This document shows positions 24,067 to 36,966 of a stretch of 64,000 bases of DNA, piece by piece. Every line of letters begins with the position of its first letter. The first letter of the stretch is position 1. The position numbers and the translations under genes were made by a program. The notes below the pieces were generated by a model that worked only from the letters and a program-made list of their open reading frames with translations, was not told the DNA's origin and did no database searches. This DNA comes from Cercis canadensis (Eukaryota; Streptophyta; Magnoliopsida; Fabales; Fabaceae): the NCBI GenBank assembly GCA_003255065.1, contig QAOA01005271.1:2221979-2285978 (forward strand), in the 5' to 3' direction.

Positions 24067-25273
24067 ACTAATAACCTTTAGAATATTAATGATAGCAAAA
24101 TTGGGACATGAGAAGTATCTTATTTGATATTACCATATATAATTATTTTTTATGGCAATGCAAGATAAAATAAGCACCAAATGTTTTCTTGTCTTTTTCT
24201 TAAAACCGAAGTGAGAGATGTAGATGTAGAGCCAAAAAGAAAAAGGTGAAAAATGTCCTTATCATTTATCATTTATCTTTTGAAATTAGCCAGGAAGCGT
24301 CATGATTTTAAAAATAAAATTTCCAAATCCAACTAGTGGATTTAAATTTAACATGTGTTTGGATTATATTTTGAAGAACTTTTTAAAGTTGAAAAAAATT
24401 CATATGATGACAAGATTGTCATGTTTGGCCAAATTATAAAGTAGTATATTGCTTTCTAGAGACGAAAAAAATTCATTCAATGGGACCATTTCTCTATAAT
24501 AATTTGACATAAGCGTTTTTGTCATTTTATAAACAGTGTTGTAAGATTGTCTTGTTTCTATTCAGAGCTGAATATTTTATAATTTCATATTAAAAATGAT
24601 TTTCCGACAATATTCATCTGAAATTATTTTATTTACTAAATTGATTTTCAGATAATTTTTTTTAAATGGTAGAATTTTAATGAAAATCCTAAAACAGATA
24701 CTTAAGCATTGACACTAATGTTGTATTGCATGTATGCAATTCGTTGCTCTCTTACCTATGCTTGGAACTTTTTAACTAGAGAAGGAAATTTCAGGGGAAA
24801 ACAAAAGGATAAATTACCTTGTAGTACCAGACAGAAAAAATAATTACGAATAATTTGGGAAAACAAAGCAAAAAGCTGAGAAAAAGACAGTTGGAAAAAG
24901 AAAGAAAAATACCATTGCATAAAAGCCTATATTCCAGGTACCCGCTTAAAAAAATAAAATAAAAAATAAAAAAAGAAAAGGAAGAAGAAATTAAGGAAAA
25001 GGGTTGGAAATTTCTTGACCAAAATAATCCACATTAGCTCACTAGTAAACTACCGGCGCGAAGGCACAGATATAGAGAGATTGCAGTTTTGTCGCTTTTA
25101 AATTTGGGAAACAGGGTAGCAGCAATAATTTAAAAAAAAAATTACGAAGGAAAAAGAAAAAGTTTGCAGAAAGGGTGTCTGAGTGTGAGGGGCTGTCTGA
25201 AAATTACTCCATAATTTGAAGTGCGTATATGGTGGTTAGTTGAGGAAGAAGAGGTGGTAGCAGCAAGTGAGCC
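24067..25273. other. Intergenic stretch and promoter of the epimerase gene
   Basis: AT-rich, no gene seen. The last 200 bases are probably the promoter and 5' UTR of the gene starting at 25274. Confidence 0.5.
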
Positions 25274-28200
25274 ATGAGTAGCGAAAGGGGTCCTTCATCA
25301 GCTTCTTCGGTTCCAGTTTCGCCTTCAACTCCACATCCTCTTGTTGAGCTCTGCAAGGGCATCAATGGCCTCGACAAGGTCGTCCTCCGCGAGACTCGTG
25401 GTAGCTCCGCTGAGGTACTCCTCCTTCATTTCCTCATTCTCTTATTGTCTCTGAAAATTCATCTGTGTTTGTTTGTTTGTTTCTGCATCTCTTCAATTTG
25501 TTGTGATTTGAAGGAGATGCTGCTTGATCCGATCTTCAGATTCTGAATTGATTGTCATTTTCTGTTTCGGCATGTTGTATTCAGTGTAACCAAGCGCCAT
25601 TCTGAGATGGACAGTATTGATCTCGTGTCTTCGCGTGCAAAGATACATATATAATATATCTTTGTTCATCGGAAAGCTTTGATATGCTGCATTTATATAT
25701 ATTCGTGTGTATTTTTTGAGGATCTTTTTCTCTGATTTAATTGTTTGTTAGATTCATGCTCAAACAGATGTACGATTATTCTTATCTAGGATTGCGATTT
25801 CTCTTTATGTTTGTCACTGAAGTGGTGCACAATTTCCGGTTTAACAAGCAGCACAAGTTTTGAATCGCTTCACAAATTCTGTTTTCTCGTACAAAATATT
25901 GCGGTTTGTGTTCTGAGAATTAACTCTTCTTTTGCTTGCTCTTTTGGCACTACAGGATTCTTTTCAACTGCCTGTTCAATTGGACTTGACTTATAGAATA
26001 TTTTTCAGTGGAATCAATTTGTTGAAATGCTGTATATTTTTGGAGTTAAATTTTTGCTAGTTTTGATTAAACTTTGATGTACCAACTCACTTGGGAAAGA
26101 TGTGGTGTTGGTGGCTGTGATGACGCTTTCCTTTCTTTGTTTGTTACATTCAGGTGTACTTATATGGAGGTCATGTGACATCTTGGAAGAATGATCATGG
26201 GGAGGAGTTGCTTTTCCTTAGTAGTAAGGTATGGTACAATACATAGTTATATTTCATCTCTAAGTATACTTAATTTTAAACAGATGGAACATGTTGGAAA
26301 GCACCTACCGGATTAGTATTCTAGTATGATATTACATGTTGATATTGCAGTCCCCTCCTCCTTCTATCCTTTATGGTGTAGGCATTAACTCCTGGCTCAG
26401 TCTATCTGGTTTCTAAAGTGTGACCCTTTAGGACTTCAATTTTGTGGCATTAAATAAATTGAATTTTGTAGGAAGCATTAAGAAAGAATATGATTGATGT
26501 GAATTTATTGTTGAAAATTAGTTTCTCATATATATTAAGAGGATACTTGGCAATTATTAGGGCTATTTGTGGTCAATAGAGGTAGTTGAAGCTTTAAATG
26601 TGCATTATTCATCATGAGAAGCACAAAATTGGTTTTGATAATTTCGAAAGTCCAAGCAATTATGTTGATAAGCTGTGTCATCTTGTTTAATGAATGTCTT
26701 GTTTCTTGTGCAGGCTACTTTTAAGCCTCCAAAGGCAATTCGTGGAGGGATTCCGATATGCTTTCCTCAAGTATGTACTTCATAATTTCTGTTTTCCTAT
26801 GATTACTATCATCATTGATAATGCTGTTCTAGAAGGAGAAAACTGGAGAGGTAGAGGGCATATTAGAAGAGAGGAAAAGAGAGATAAGAAGAGCAATTAT
26901 TATTAGTTCATGTACCCCTAAAACTTCAGCTCCACAGTACCTAACATGTATCTTTTGTACAAATAAACCCTAATAATATTATTTCTACCAGAACCAGAAG
27001 AACAAACCCTTACTTATATCCCAAGTAATTCAACTTGAAATTGAAAGGACAATCCTTTGTAAGAACCGTAATTTCACCAACTGTAATATTGATTAAAATC
27101 CAAACCACGTTCTCTGTAATTTTATGGAAATTCTATAAAAATTTACTAATTAAAATCACATTATTAAAAGCCCTGATATCTGTTCCGATTATGTTTGCAA
27201 TTCACAATTTCATTTACCAAAATAAAATGGACATGGTCATTAGATTCCATATTTCATGGACAAGGAAACTTGTTCTTTGTTTGCAGTTTGGAAGTAATGG
27301 TTCACTTGAGCAGCATGGATTTGCCAGAAACAGGTTGTGGGCCATTGATAATGATCCCCCACCTTTTCCAACAAATATTTCCAATAAAGCTTTTGTTGAT
27401 TTGATCCTTAAGCCTTCAGAAGAGGACATGAAGATTTGGCCCTACAGGTATATATAGGAGATACTCAACATCTTGTTACTTATATTAACTTATGAGAATT
27501 ATCATAACCTTTTCTTCTTTGGCTAACCTGACACTTTTTATTTCAGTGTCTGGATAATTAATATTGTATGTCTTTCTATTTGCATGCAGCTTTGAATACC
27601 GTCTTAGGATAGTTTTGGGACCTGGAGGGGATCTTCTGTTGACATCTCGGATTAGGAATACCAACAGTGATGGGAAGCCTTTTTCATTCACATTTGCATA
27701 CCATACATACTTTTCTGTATCAGATATAAGGTAAGTAAAGTATTCAAATATCTTTGCCTCACAGATTAATATCTCTACTTGGTGATAAACATGCTGGTTT
27801 TTCTTTATACAATATAACTTGTCTCACAATTAGTAATTTGCTTTATATTCCTCTGCTATCTCAGTTTTCCTCCATGGGTGATGAAATTGTTGATTAATAT
27901 CGTAATGAAATTTAAAATTATGAACTGTTAAATGGTGTAGAAGGTTGTAAGTCATTGGTTGTTCAGTTGTTTATAGTGCATGTCCAAATGCTAGTTTCTT
28001 GTTCAGAATTCCAATAATGGGTGACGTCATGATAAAAAGAGAGGTCAGTTTATTCATATTCTTGCAATAAAGTTCAAGATGAGAACCTGTTTGATACCCT
28101 GACAATGTGAAACCATTTCGTAATTAAGGTGTAGCATTTTGTTTTAGTTCGTTATATAACTTATCATCTTATTAGCCTATCAGGGGAAAATTTGGCTTGA

Positions 28201-30255
28201 AAACTTTACTTTAAAACTGCTGTCTTGTGGATTCTAATGAGTTGCAAAGTGTGGATATGTCTTTTTGGGCGCAAAATAACTTTAAATAATATAACAGCTG
28301 TAATTGTTGGATTAAAATTGCAAGATGGAAATTCTATCTTATTGTCTATGTTAACTTTTAGTAATGTACACCTAGAAAAATATGTGTCTTGTTTGTTGTG
28401 GAACACTCAGGTTGGCTTTGGTCAAAGTTACCAACTTTCATCTGGTTGAATAAGCACCTTTGTGATGTATAGAAATCAAAATACATGCATAAATTCATGC
28501 ATGCTTACTTACATATCTTGATTCCTGTTTCTTTACACTAATCTGAATTGGCAGTTATTTATTTATTTTTGACTTTCAGTTCATTTATTCAAAGGGATAA
28601 ATATATTTGTAGCCTGCATTGCATCTGACAGTTCTATTTGCATGTATGCAGTGAAGTTCGGGTAGAGGGGTTAGAGACTCTGGATTATCTTGACAACTTG
28701 CAGAACAAGGAGCGTTTTACTGAACAGGGGGATGCTTTAACCTTTGAATCAGAAGTAAGTTTAGTTTTTTCTCTTCTGCTTTGGATTAGAAATCCAAGAT
28801 TCAGGTATTGTATAGGGCTTGAGTACAAGGATAACTTTTGCAAAATGTAGGATATATGTGTATTGGGTTACATGGAAACAGCAATAAAAAATACTTGTTG
28901 AAATAGCCCAATTTGCTCATTTACACTAGGGTTGGGGGAGTTTTGTCATTACTTAGGTTCAACATCTGATATCTGCTTGTTTTGTGAGTGAGTATTCCTA
29001 ATTTTTTTACTTGAATATTTCCCTTCTCCCACTTCTTTATCTTCATCCACAAACTGGGTAGATTAGCCCTGTATCTCTCTTGTCTTTCTCCTTGGGTATT
29101 CTCACCATTTCTCCATCTTACCCCTGCCACAACAGGGGTGGCCTTCATGTGATTTGCTTGCATGCCACTCATTACTTATCTGTGTATTAGTTGTAAAACA
29201 TATGCAGTTAAAAATTCAAAAAGAATAGGAAAAACTAAAGAAAGTAGAACATGTACCTGGTATATATTAACTGTACCAGTTTGTCCTTGTATCTGACTCA
29301 TACTAGGTAGGTGTATGTAGCCAATTCTGATGTACTATTGTTTCATAGGGTTTGATGAGTTCAAATTGGTGTTTTCTCTTTTTCTTTGTATTACAGGTGG
29401 ACAAGATATATCTCAGTACTCCCACAAAGATTGCAATTCTTGATCATGAAAAAAAGAGAACATTTGTATTACGTAAAGATGGACTTCCTGATGCTGGTGA
29501 GTATTATCAAGTCCATCTTCTTGTATAATAGATTTGTGCTATCCATGAAGGATGTTGGGTGGATACTTTGTCTTTTCGAGATTTATAATTTAAGAATATG
29601 AAACTGTATTTCCTAGATGTGTAAATACGTAAGCCTGGATTGAAAGGTGAAAATGAAAAGTTTTAGTTTCCCAGTTTGAGCCTAGCTGTTTGGTCTGAGG
29701 TTCTTATCTGTTTGCATCTGTATGTTTGAAATTCTTCCCGTTAAGCATATAAGTTGTAGAGACAATGTGAAGTGCTTACTTTAGAAGCACTTCTGAAGTT
29801 CAACCTGACTACATTGAGATGGCATGAGTTGGATGTTTGCGCTTCATTTGTGAAAAGCTAAAGTAAATTTCTAAAATTCAGTAATAAGCATGTTGCTTTC
29901 AAAGTATGTCATCAGGAAAGGATGCAAATTCCCACAGTTAAGAATCCTTGTTCAGTAAACTGAATTTATGTTGCTTTCTGAGTGTGCCATTACGAATGCT
30001 ATCTGGATAACCTATTTCCTTTAATTGTCCATTAATTCAGTGGTATGGAATCCTTGGGATAAGAAAGCAAAGGCTATGGCTGATTTTGGAGATGATGAGT
30101 ACAAGCACATGCTTTGCGTTGAAGCTGCTGCTGTTGAGAAACCCATCACTTTGAAACCTGGTGAAGAATGGAAAGGAAGACTGGAGCTTTCAACTGTTCC
30201 TTCTAGTTATTGTAGTGGGCAACTTGATCCTCGGCGAGTTCTCCAGGGAAGTTGA
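25274..30255 (+). CDS. Glucose-6-phosphate 1-epimerase-like (aldose-1-epimerase superfamily), 330 aa
   Basis: Eight exons join in frame to 330 residues: 25274-25414, 26154-26228, 26714-26770, 27287-27447, 27590-27730, 28652-28754, 29397-29496, 30041-30255. The family interconverts alpha and beta anomers of hexose 6-phosphates. Recognisable blocks are VYLYGGHVTSWKNDHGEELL, the substrate-binding KAIRGGIPICFPQFG and EQHGFARNRLW, the catalytic His in FAYHTYF (His183) and the catalytic Glu in DDEYKHMLCVEAA (Glu287). Length fits the family (about 300-330). The N-terminus is Ser/Pro-rich with no clear transit peptide, so a cytosolic location is likely. A further splice donor just after the stop suggests a 3' UTR intron. 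Confidence 0.92.
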
Positions 30256-30289
30256 AACAACTCCTGTTCGTGTTCTGTGTTCTGTACAG

Positions 30290-30978
30290 GTAATAACTGC
30301 TATATATATATATATATATGTATAGAATACAAGTAAATAGTAGAATAAGATATCCTCCTGGAAAGTTGATCGATACACATCAATACTGTTTTTCAATGAC
30401 CTTGGCCTTGTGGTTTGATGATCATGTACCACGCATCATGGCATGGGAGCCATTATGTAGCCAAAAGTAAATAAATAAATAAATAAATGTCTTTCAACAT
30501 TACAAATGAATCACATAAAACTTACTTGTAAGTTATCCAACCTTGCTTGAAAATCTGAATGTATTAAACTTTGCGGAGAAATTTTGATTTTTATTTGCCA
30601 ATGTCACTGTATGGTGTGGTTCTTTATTTCGTGCATATCAGTCTGCAAATTAACACTAAAAAAGTTGATAATGCCAGTGCATATTCATTCAAGTTGAAAT
30701 TTGTTATGAATACAAAAATGGTGCATATTGTACAAAGTGAATCTCCATTGCCCAACATGACATATTAATCTTGTTGCTTGACTTTGGATTTTGGTTCCAT
30801 TACTACACCGTGGTGTGCCTGCCCTCCAAGTTGGATTTCACTTGAAATCCAGATTGTCTGACTGTCATTGGATGTATCTTTTCTTCTGGTGCTTAGTTAG
30901 AACATTGCGATTGTGTAGTTAGAAATGTTGATAAATTGGAATGTTTCACTAATCTTCTTGGACATATTTATTCTGCAG
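30290..30978 (+). other. Probable 3' UTR intron of the epimerase gene
   Basis: TGTACAG|GTAATA at 30289/30290 and TTATTCTGCAG ending at 30978 are good splice sites. The stop codon ends 34 bases before the donor, closer than the roughly 50-base distance that triggers nonsense-mediated decay. A (TA)n run (30300-30319) and a TAAA tetranucleotide run (near 30470) lie inside it. Splicing is inferred only from the site sequences. Confidence 0.4.
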
Positions 30979-31560
30979 GTAGTTTGTTGTGACACAGGTG
31001 GATTATTACAGGAAATATTTTCCCGGTATTTTTCCACTTCATGTTCCATTTGATCTTTTATCTCGAGTGGATGAACTCATGGCGCATAGGGTTTTGTTAA
31101 ATAATGTTTTACCTGTAATGGACGACTAGAGTGGTCATGGCAAACTGGAAGAAAGCATATAAGGAAAATAGTTCACAGTTGTTATCATGGCAGATTAAAA
31201 TTACAGTCTACAAATCAAATAGGTTTTCATGTTGGGTTGAATAGCACGGAGGGATTACTTTAGAATCCACATAGTTGTTTGGATTCTTGGATCCCCATAA
31301 TTGTTATATCTTTAAATGTTTTGGGTTACTGAATTCATCCTTGAATCATAATATAATACTAAAGGTATGTGCAAGAGAAGAAGGTTGACAGGTTCTATGA
31401 ACTATTTCTCGTTTGTTTTGTTATATAATTCCATTTTGTCTTCTACATCTGATATAGAAGCATTTCACCAGCTAATGGTGTTTATGTCTGTCAACGGAGT
31501 AATAGGAATGAGTGATGATTTGCTTTGTTGAAATCACTTGCAATCAACTGTAGAAGAGTG
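30979..31560. other. Epimerase 3' flank
   Basis: Probable end of the 3' UTR followed by intergenic DNA; no gene recognised. Confidence 0.45.
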
Positions 31561-32645
31561 TTTTTTTTTATTTTTTATTTATTTTTTATTTTTTTTTATA
31601 AGATAAGATTTCATTAATCATCCGAAACCAACACATTAACAAGGAAACTTGGTGGTAGATCACACCAAGAAAACGAAGAGGTTACATTAGATGCATGGTT
31701 AGCAACATAATCAACAGCTTGATTGGCGGACCTTGGTACCTAGTTAAAAAATCATGCACGTAGACCAGTACAAAGCTCCAGCACATCATCCAAAATCAAT
31801 CCTAGAGGAGACAAATTGCTGTGTTTATGCTTCAAGGAATAAATAATATCCTGTGCATCTCCTTCAATGCAAAGATCCCTCAACCCCAATTCTAAAGCTT
31901 TCTGGACCCCTTCTCTGCATGTCATTGCCTCTAACACCTCAATAGACTCAAACCCCTCCTTGTGCTAAGCCCGAGCAACAATGAATTGACTTGCATTATC
32001 CCGAATGATGCCTCCAATGCGCACCTTATTAGAATTGTGAAGCGAGCATCCACATTCAGCTTGAAAAAAGGTGCCTCCGGTCTTTCCCACTAGCCACCTG
32101 GTCATTTCTAACAGAAGGCTGAAGTGAAGAGAAGTTGCCTAGCTCCTCCCGTAAGCTCACCCCATTATGCCAGACAGTAGCCACAGGGATCCTTTGTTTG
32201 CTCAGCCGAAATGCATTACGCCTATGCCAGAGATTGTAGCACACTAGGGTCATGATAGCTATCTTTTCCTCCTCCCAGCCCATGCACACCTGTGCAAACC
32301 AGTCCAGAAAGGTGTTAACAGTGTTCCCATCAAGACCAAAATCAGAATCCATAGAATCCCATACGCCATGGACATCCGGACACAGGAACAACGCATGCAA
32401 AATAGTCTTTTGACCAGATTGACACAACGGGCACAAGTTTGGAATATCCAACCCCCGTCTAGTTAGCGCACTGATAGTGGGTAAGATATCAGTGCAACAG
32501 CGCCATAAGAAGAGTCTATATTTATTTGGAAACTTTACTTTCCAAACCTTTCTCTAGATATGCTGCATGACAGGAGTAGCTTCCTGGAAACGATCCTTGA
32601 CTAGAGCTTGGTAGGCTGTTTTAACAGAGAAATTGATTAACTAAA
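31561..32645 (-). mobile_element. LINE remnant, zinc-knuckle and RNase H end, 5'-truncated
   Basis: On the minus strand, reading from 32640 leftwards, the frame gives FSVKTAYQALVKDRFQEA, a stop, VWKVKFPNKYRLFLWRC, LTRRGLDIPNLCPLCQSG and ILHALFLCPDVHGVW. This is the reverse-transcriptase zinc-binding (zf-RVT) domain found after plant LINE reverse transcriptases, with its CxxC and HxxxxC residues. An RNase H-like region follows in several frames (CREGVQKALELGLRDLCIEG near 31860). The T-rich run at 31561-31600 is the poly-A tail. Stops and frameshifts show the copy is dead. The 5' part, with endonuclease and reverse transcriptase, is missing. Confidence 0.85.
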
Positions 32646-33060
32646 TACAGACAAATAACAAGTACAAAATTCTAAAAGCTTATTGTATGCTTTTAAAACT
32701 CTGGTCAAATTGGTCTTGATCCATTGAAATTATGATAGACCATGTGATAAGAAAATGAAAAGAGTTATTTGAAGAGTACAATGATATTTCTTATAGAAAT
32801 GGTTAGGTGTGAGACACGGTGTCCCATGCATTAATGTAGCACACTTGTACATTATCAATTCTATTTAAGCCGATATCTTTGTCATATTTGTTGTTCGTTG
32901 GACTTAAATTACGGGAGGTGGACTGGCAAGATTTCACTACTGTTTCCATGTGCTGTCATGTACCCATGATACTTGAAGAATATGCTTGTACGCACACTGA
33001 CTAATAACATATATATATTAACATATCATAATCATTATTATAAAACTACTTCCCTAAATC
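32646..33060. other. Intergenic stretch
   Basis: Nothing recognised between two LINE remnants. Confidence 0.5.
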
Positions 33061-33420
33061 TCTCTTTTTTTTTTTTTTTGGTTATAATTGAAAATTCATA
33101 GATAGATAATGTCTTTAAACAAAGTACAAAAGATTACAGACATTCAATAGGATTATCACTCCTCATATTATGACTAGCACTTCTAAGTAGGAAAACAACT
33201 CTTATATCCGAGAATAAAAGAAGTATAACAAAAGGTGAGAGTTGATCAAAAGATTCAAAAGTGGATGTCATTTGATGAGTTTTGGTTTTGCCAATGCATC
33301 TGCACATTCATTTGCTTCTCTAAATGCATGTTGGATCTTAAAATGGGGTATCTTTTTAATTAGTCAGAGAACTAGCGTAATAGTTCATAAACCATCTAGT
33401 TGGTCTTAATAAGTTCAATT
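33061..33420 (-). mobile_element. Second LINE 3' remnant, RNase H end
   Basis: On the minus strand, bases near 33350-33270 read KIQHAFREANECADALAKP, the conserved C-terminal signature of plant LINE RNase H domains (FREANxCADALA). The T run at 33063-33080 is the reversed poly-A tail. The frame is broken soon after. It is a different insertion from the one at 31561-32645, since both carry their own tail. Confidence 0.7.
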
Positions 33421-34888
33421 CAGAAATGATAAACTAAATTATTACTAGGGAAATCATAATCTGAAGTCGTCCCAAAGACATGGGAATTGATGAGCTAGTG
33501 GACAAAACGTGGTTGCTTGTCGGCAATCTTGACATGGACACCAAATAAAACCGGCCTCAGTCGCTTGTTGGAATCGATTACTTCTCTCATGAAACTAGTA
33601 CTCGCTTTACTATTAATTCATACACATCTATTTCAATTAGCCAAAAAAAATAATAATAATTCATACACATTATTTTTGCTTTATATAACACAAAATCTAC
33701 CATGTGAAGTGTGAGTACTTTATCATTTCTCATATAACTTGCTTTTATGGCTTTTTTATTATTTTTTATAAGAATTACTAGGCTAACCCTTTCAAAAAGT
33801 GAGAGTAGTGCTACAATGACTGCTAAAATTTGAGTTTTGGACAAAAGTAATTATTGTTATTGGTCTCAATGCAAAGCTCATATATAATTGAGTGGTAATA
33901 TGTAAATCAAACAATTGACACAATTTAAGTTTAACGAATTCAAAAAAATTGATTACTATTTTTATTTGACTTTTTCTATGTCTTTTTTAGCATAATCTAG
34001 ATTATGTACTTGAATAAAGAATTAACAACTTTTAACTTATATCATGTTATTTTTGTTGAAAACTCAAATTTTGAGAGTTAATGTCTTAATGCCTCAATTT
34101 TAAAAGAGGATAAAATAACATAATTTTTTTTAACACCATGATCCTTTTTAAATTACAAAGACATCTTAGGTCCAATAGCCATAACCAACCAATTTTCTTT
34201 TTGAAAAAAATTTAACATTGAAAAAGTAGTTAAAAACTTAAACTAATTACTTGAAGGAATCTGACAATAAGCAAACCATCTTTTCTCGTTGTTTGTGTAA
34301 GAGGCGAATATGGATTATTAAAAGGTGGTTAGGTACGTAGTAACATGCAATTCAATTGGCAATTTATATGTATTTTTTTTTTATCAATTTATGAAGATTT
34401 ATATATCTTAAAAAAGCAAGCTAATTTCACAACCTTTAAATGCATAGATTTACATACTTGAGTTTGAAAGAAAAAAAAAAAAAAGTTTTAAGTAGAATCC
34501 TCTATACAATCATATAAATTTCCACATCTAATAATTCTACAACAAAAATAACTCATATATATCGGAATGGGATATTAGTGTATTTCTTTGCTTTTCAACT
34601 CGTAATTAAATTTCCATACTCCTGTATATTCCTACCCGTGATTTCATTGTAAATTTCTCCGACGACCCAATCACCCATGAGGGGAGCTTGGATTCTTTAC
34701 GCAACTTTATACATAAACATGATTAGGCCATCAATTCAGTGTCGCTTCCTTCAATATCTATCCAATAACATTTTTATATTTGTCATGGCCAGATTGTCCA
34801 TACAACAGACTTTGTTCTTATTCCCACCAATCATTCTCCTCAATACTAATCTCCATAGACTTCAATTTTAACACATTGCGTTCGTTAC
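33421..34888. other. AT-rich intergenic stretch
   Basis: A short direct repeat, AATTCATACACAT, occurs at about 33615 and 33659, enclosing about 30 bases ending in an A-rich tail; it may be the footprint of a tiny retroposed insertion. No gene is recognised. Confidence 0.4.
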
Positions 34889-34896
34889 TATAAATA
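34889..34896 (+). promoter_or_regulatory. TATA box of the peroxidase gene
   Basis: TATAAATA lies 58 bases before the ATG at 34947. Confidence 0.65.
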
Positions 34897-34946
34897 GCTC
34901 TAATAATAATAATAAAGTGTCACATTTGAATTGAAACAATTAAGTG

Positions 34947-36966
34947 ATGCCAATTCCTAATAGCTTGGTTGTCATCTTATCCTTCCTTCTCCTAAGCACA
35001 AGCTCAGCTCAACTTACTCGTGGCTTCTACAGCAAAACATGCCCAAAACTTGAAAAGTTGGTGCGCTCTGCTGTGGCGCAGAAGTTTCAGCAAACCTTTG
35101 TCACTGCTCCTGCCACTCTTCGTCTCTTTTTCCATGATTGCTTTGTGAGGGTACGTGTAATTAAGCCTTCACTTCATAGACATTATATAACTTTCATGCT
35201 TCTTTAGATTATAGGCTTCATGCTATTCTTCATTTATTTGTATAATGAGAATGTTAATTAATTGTTTGTGGACAGGGTTGTGATGCTTCTGTTTTGCTTG
35301 CATCTCCAAATGGTAATGCAGAGAAGGATCATCCCGATGACCTTACACTTGCTGGAGATGGCTTTGACACCGTGGTTAAAGCCAAGGCAGCTGTTGATAG
35401 TGATCCTCAATGCAGAAACAAAGTCTCATGTGCTGATATACTAGCTCTCGCTACTAGGGATGTAGTAAACTTGGTATAATTTATTTCACTTTCTTTTCAC
35501 TTCTCTTTTGCTACTATGAATTTATCAGTTTTCTATTCAACTATGGCTATGATTTGATTCCCAAAAATTCCTCGTGAAATTGTTTACCAACAGATTTTTT
35601 TTAAAAATAAAATAAAATAATGAGATTAATAATTAATAATTCTGCTAATCCAAAGATAATGAGCTAATAATGCACATGCTAGATGAATGCTAATTGTCAA
35701 CTCTTTATGTTTACAAATGTACGCAAGATACATATGTTGTGTAGATTTGTGAACATACGCAACTAGATGGAATTATTCTAATGCATGCAGCCCAAAACAG
35801 AAGCCAGAATCAGAAACAGAAGATAATTAAGTATTTCGACAACTTTCTCAAAAAAAAGAATTGAACCTCTTATCCAAGTCTAAGCTAAGTGACAGAAGCT
35901 ATTATAAGAAGTGGAACAATAATATTTTTTTTCCCAAATTACATGAGATCATAGAAGTTTAAATCCAAAACTTTCTGCAAGCTATCTAAATCACCTAGTA
36001 AACTTGGAAAATATTGTATAAAAGCTTGTTTAATCTTAAGTGTAATTATACTGTTGGACCTTACAATAGCTAATATTAAAATGCAGGCAGGGGGACCATT
36101 TTATGAAGTTGAATTGGGAAGGCGTGATGGGAGAATATCTACTATTGCCAGTGTTCAACGCCATCTTCCTCAACCTGACTTCAATTTGGATCACCTTAAT
36201 AACATGTTTATCTCACAGGGCCTCTCCCAAATAGATATGATTGCATTATCAGGTAATTAACTAAATTTTGGTAAGTTCAGTTTGTTTTGATAGAAATAGT
36301 TTCTAAGAAAAAAAAATTGGTGTAAAAATAAAAAATTCTTAAATAAAAATATTTTTTTATGGAAACCATTTCTATTAAAATAAATAGAGCATAACATTAA
36401 TTTATGTAATATTTATTGCACGACTCTTAGATGCACAAACTTACACAATTGTATAGGTGGGTGCATGAGGTGACCTCCCCAAAATGTACAATTGTGCATT
36501 CAAGAGTTGCTTAAATAGCATTTTTATGTAGAGGTCTTAACTGTTGTGTTTTGTGTTAGGTGCACATACAATTGGGTTTTCTCACTGCAACCGATTGTCA
36601 AAACGAATCTACAACTTCAGCCCCACAAACAGAATTGACCCGACACTTAATTTCGCATATGCTTTGCAGCTAAGAGAGATGTGCCCTGTAAAAGTTGATC
36701 CTAGAATTGCCATAAACATGGACCCAATCACGCCTCAAAAGTTTGACAATCAATACTTCAAGAATCTGCAGCAAGGGAAGGGTCTATTCAGTTCTGATCA
36801 GGTGCTGTGTACAGATGCAAGATCAAAGGACACAGTCAACTTATTTGCATCAAATGAGCAAGCTTTTAACAATGCTTTTATTACTGCCATTACGAAGTTG
36901 GGAAGGATAGGTCTAAAAACAGGAAATGATGGTGAGATTAGGTTTGATTGCACCAGGGTCAATTAG
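34947..36966 (+). CDS. Class III secretory peroxidase (peroxidase 16/45-like), 324 aa
   Basis: Four exons, 34947-35150, 35276-35473, 36087-36252 and 36560-36966, join to 324 residues. The three-intron layout is the classical one for plant class III peroxidases. A signal peptide (about residues 1-21, ending STSSA) precedes the mature start [12 protein letters not shown]. Visible hallmarks are the distal haem pocket RLFFHDCFV (Arg59, His63), [21 protein letters not shown], the proximal haem ligand in [10 protein letters not shown] (His192) and [14 protein letters not shown]. Cysteines fit the usual four disulfides. These haem enzymes act in the cell wall or vacuole, oxidising phenolics with hydrogen peroxide for lignin and suberin cross-linking, defence and ROS balance. 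Motifs such as [16 protein letters not shown] and [11 protein letters not shown] resemble Arabidopsis PRX16/PRX45. Intron 3 contains two small inverted-repeat elements. Confidence 0.95.
36277..36390. mobile_element. Small MITE, copy 1 (peroxidase intron 3)
   Basis: The left end has TTTGTTTTGATAGAAATAGT and the right end is its imperfect inverse (ACCATTTCTATTAAAATAAA, then TAGAGC). The middle is A/T only. The same ends and A/T centre occur at 62478-62593, so this is a dispersed family and not a chance palindrome. It is about 110 bases and non-coding; superfamily not determined. Confidence 0.6.
36415..36515. repeat. Short inverted-repeat element next to the MITE
   Basis: CGACTCTTAGATGCACAA (from 36421) is answered by the inverse TTGTGCATTCAAGAGTTGC (36492-36510), with about 50 bases between that also contain near-inverse pieces around ACAATTGTATA and TGTACAATTG. 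It can fold as a hairpin and may be another MITE. Confidence 0.5.
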
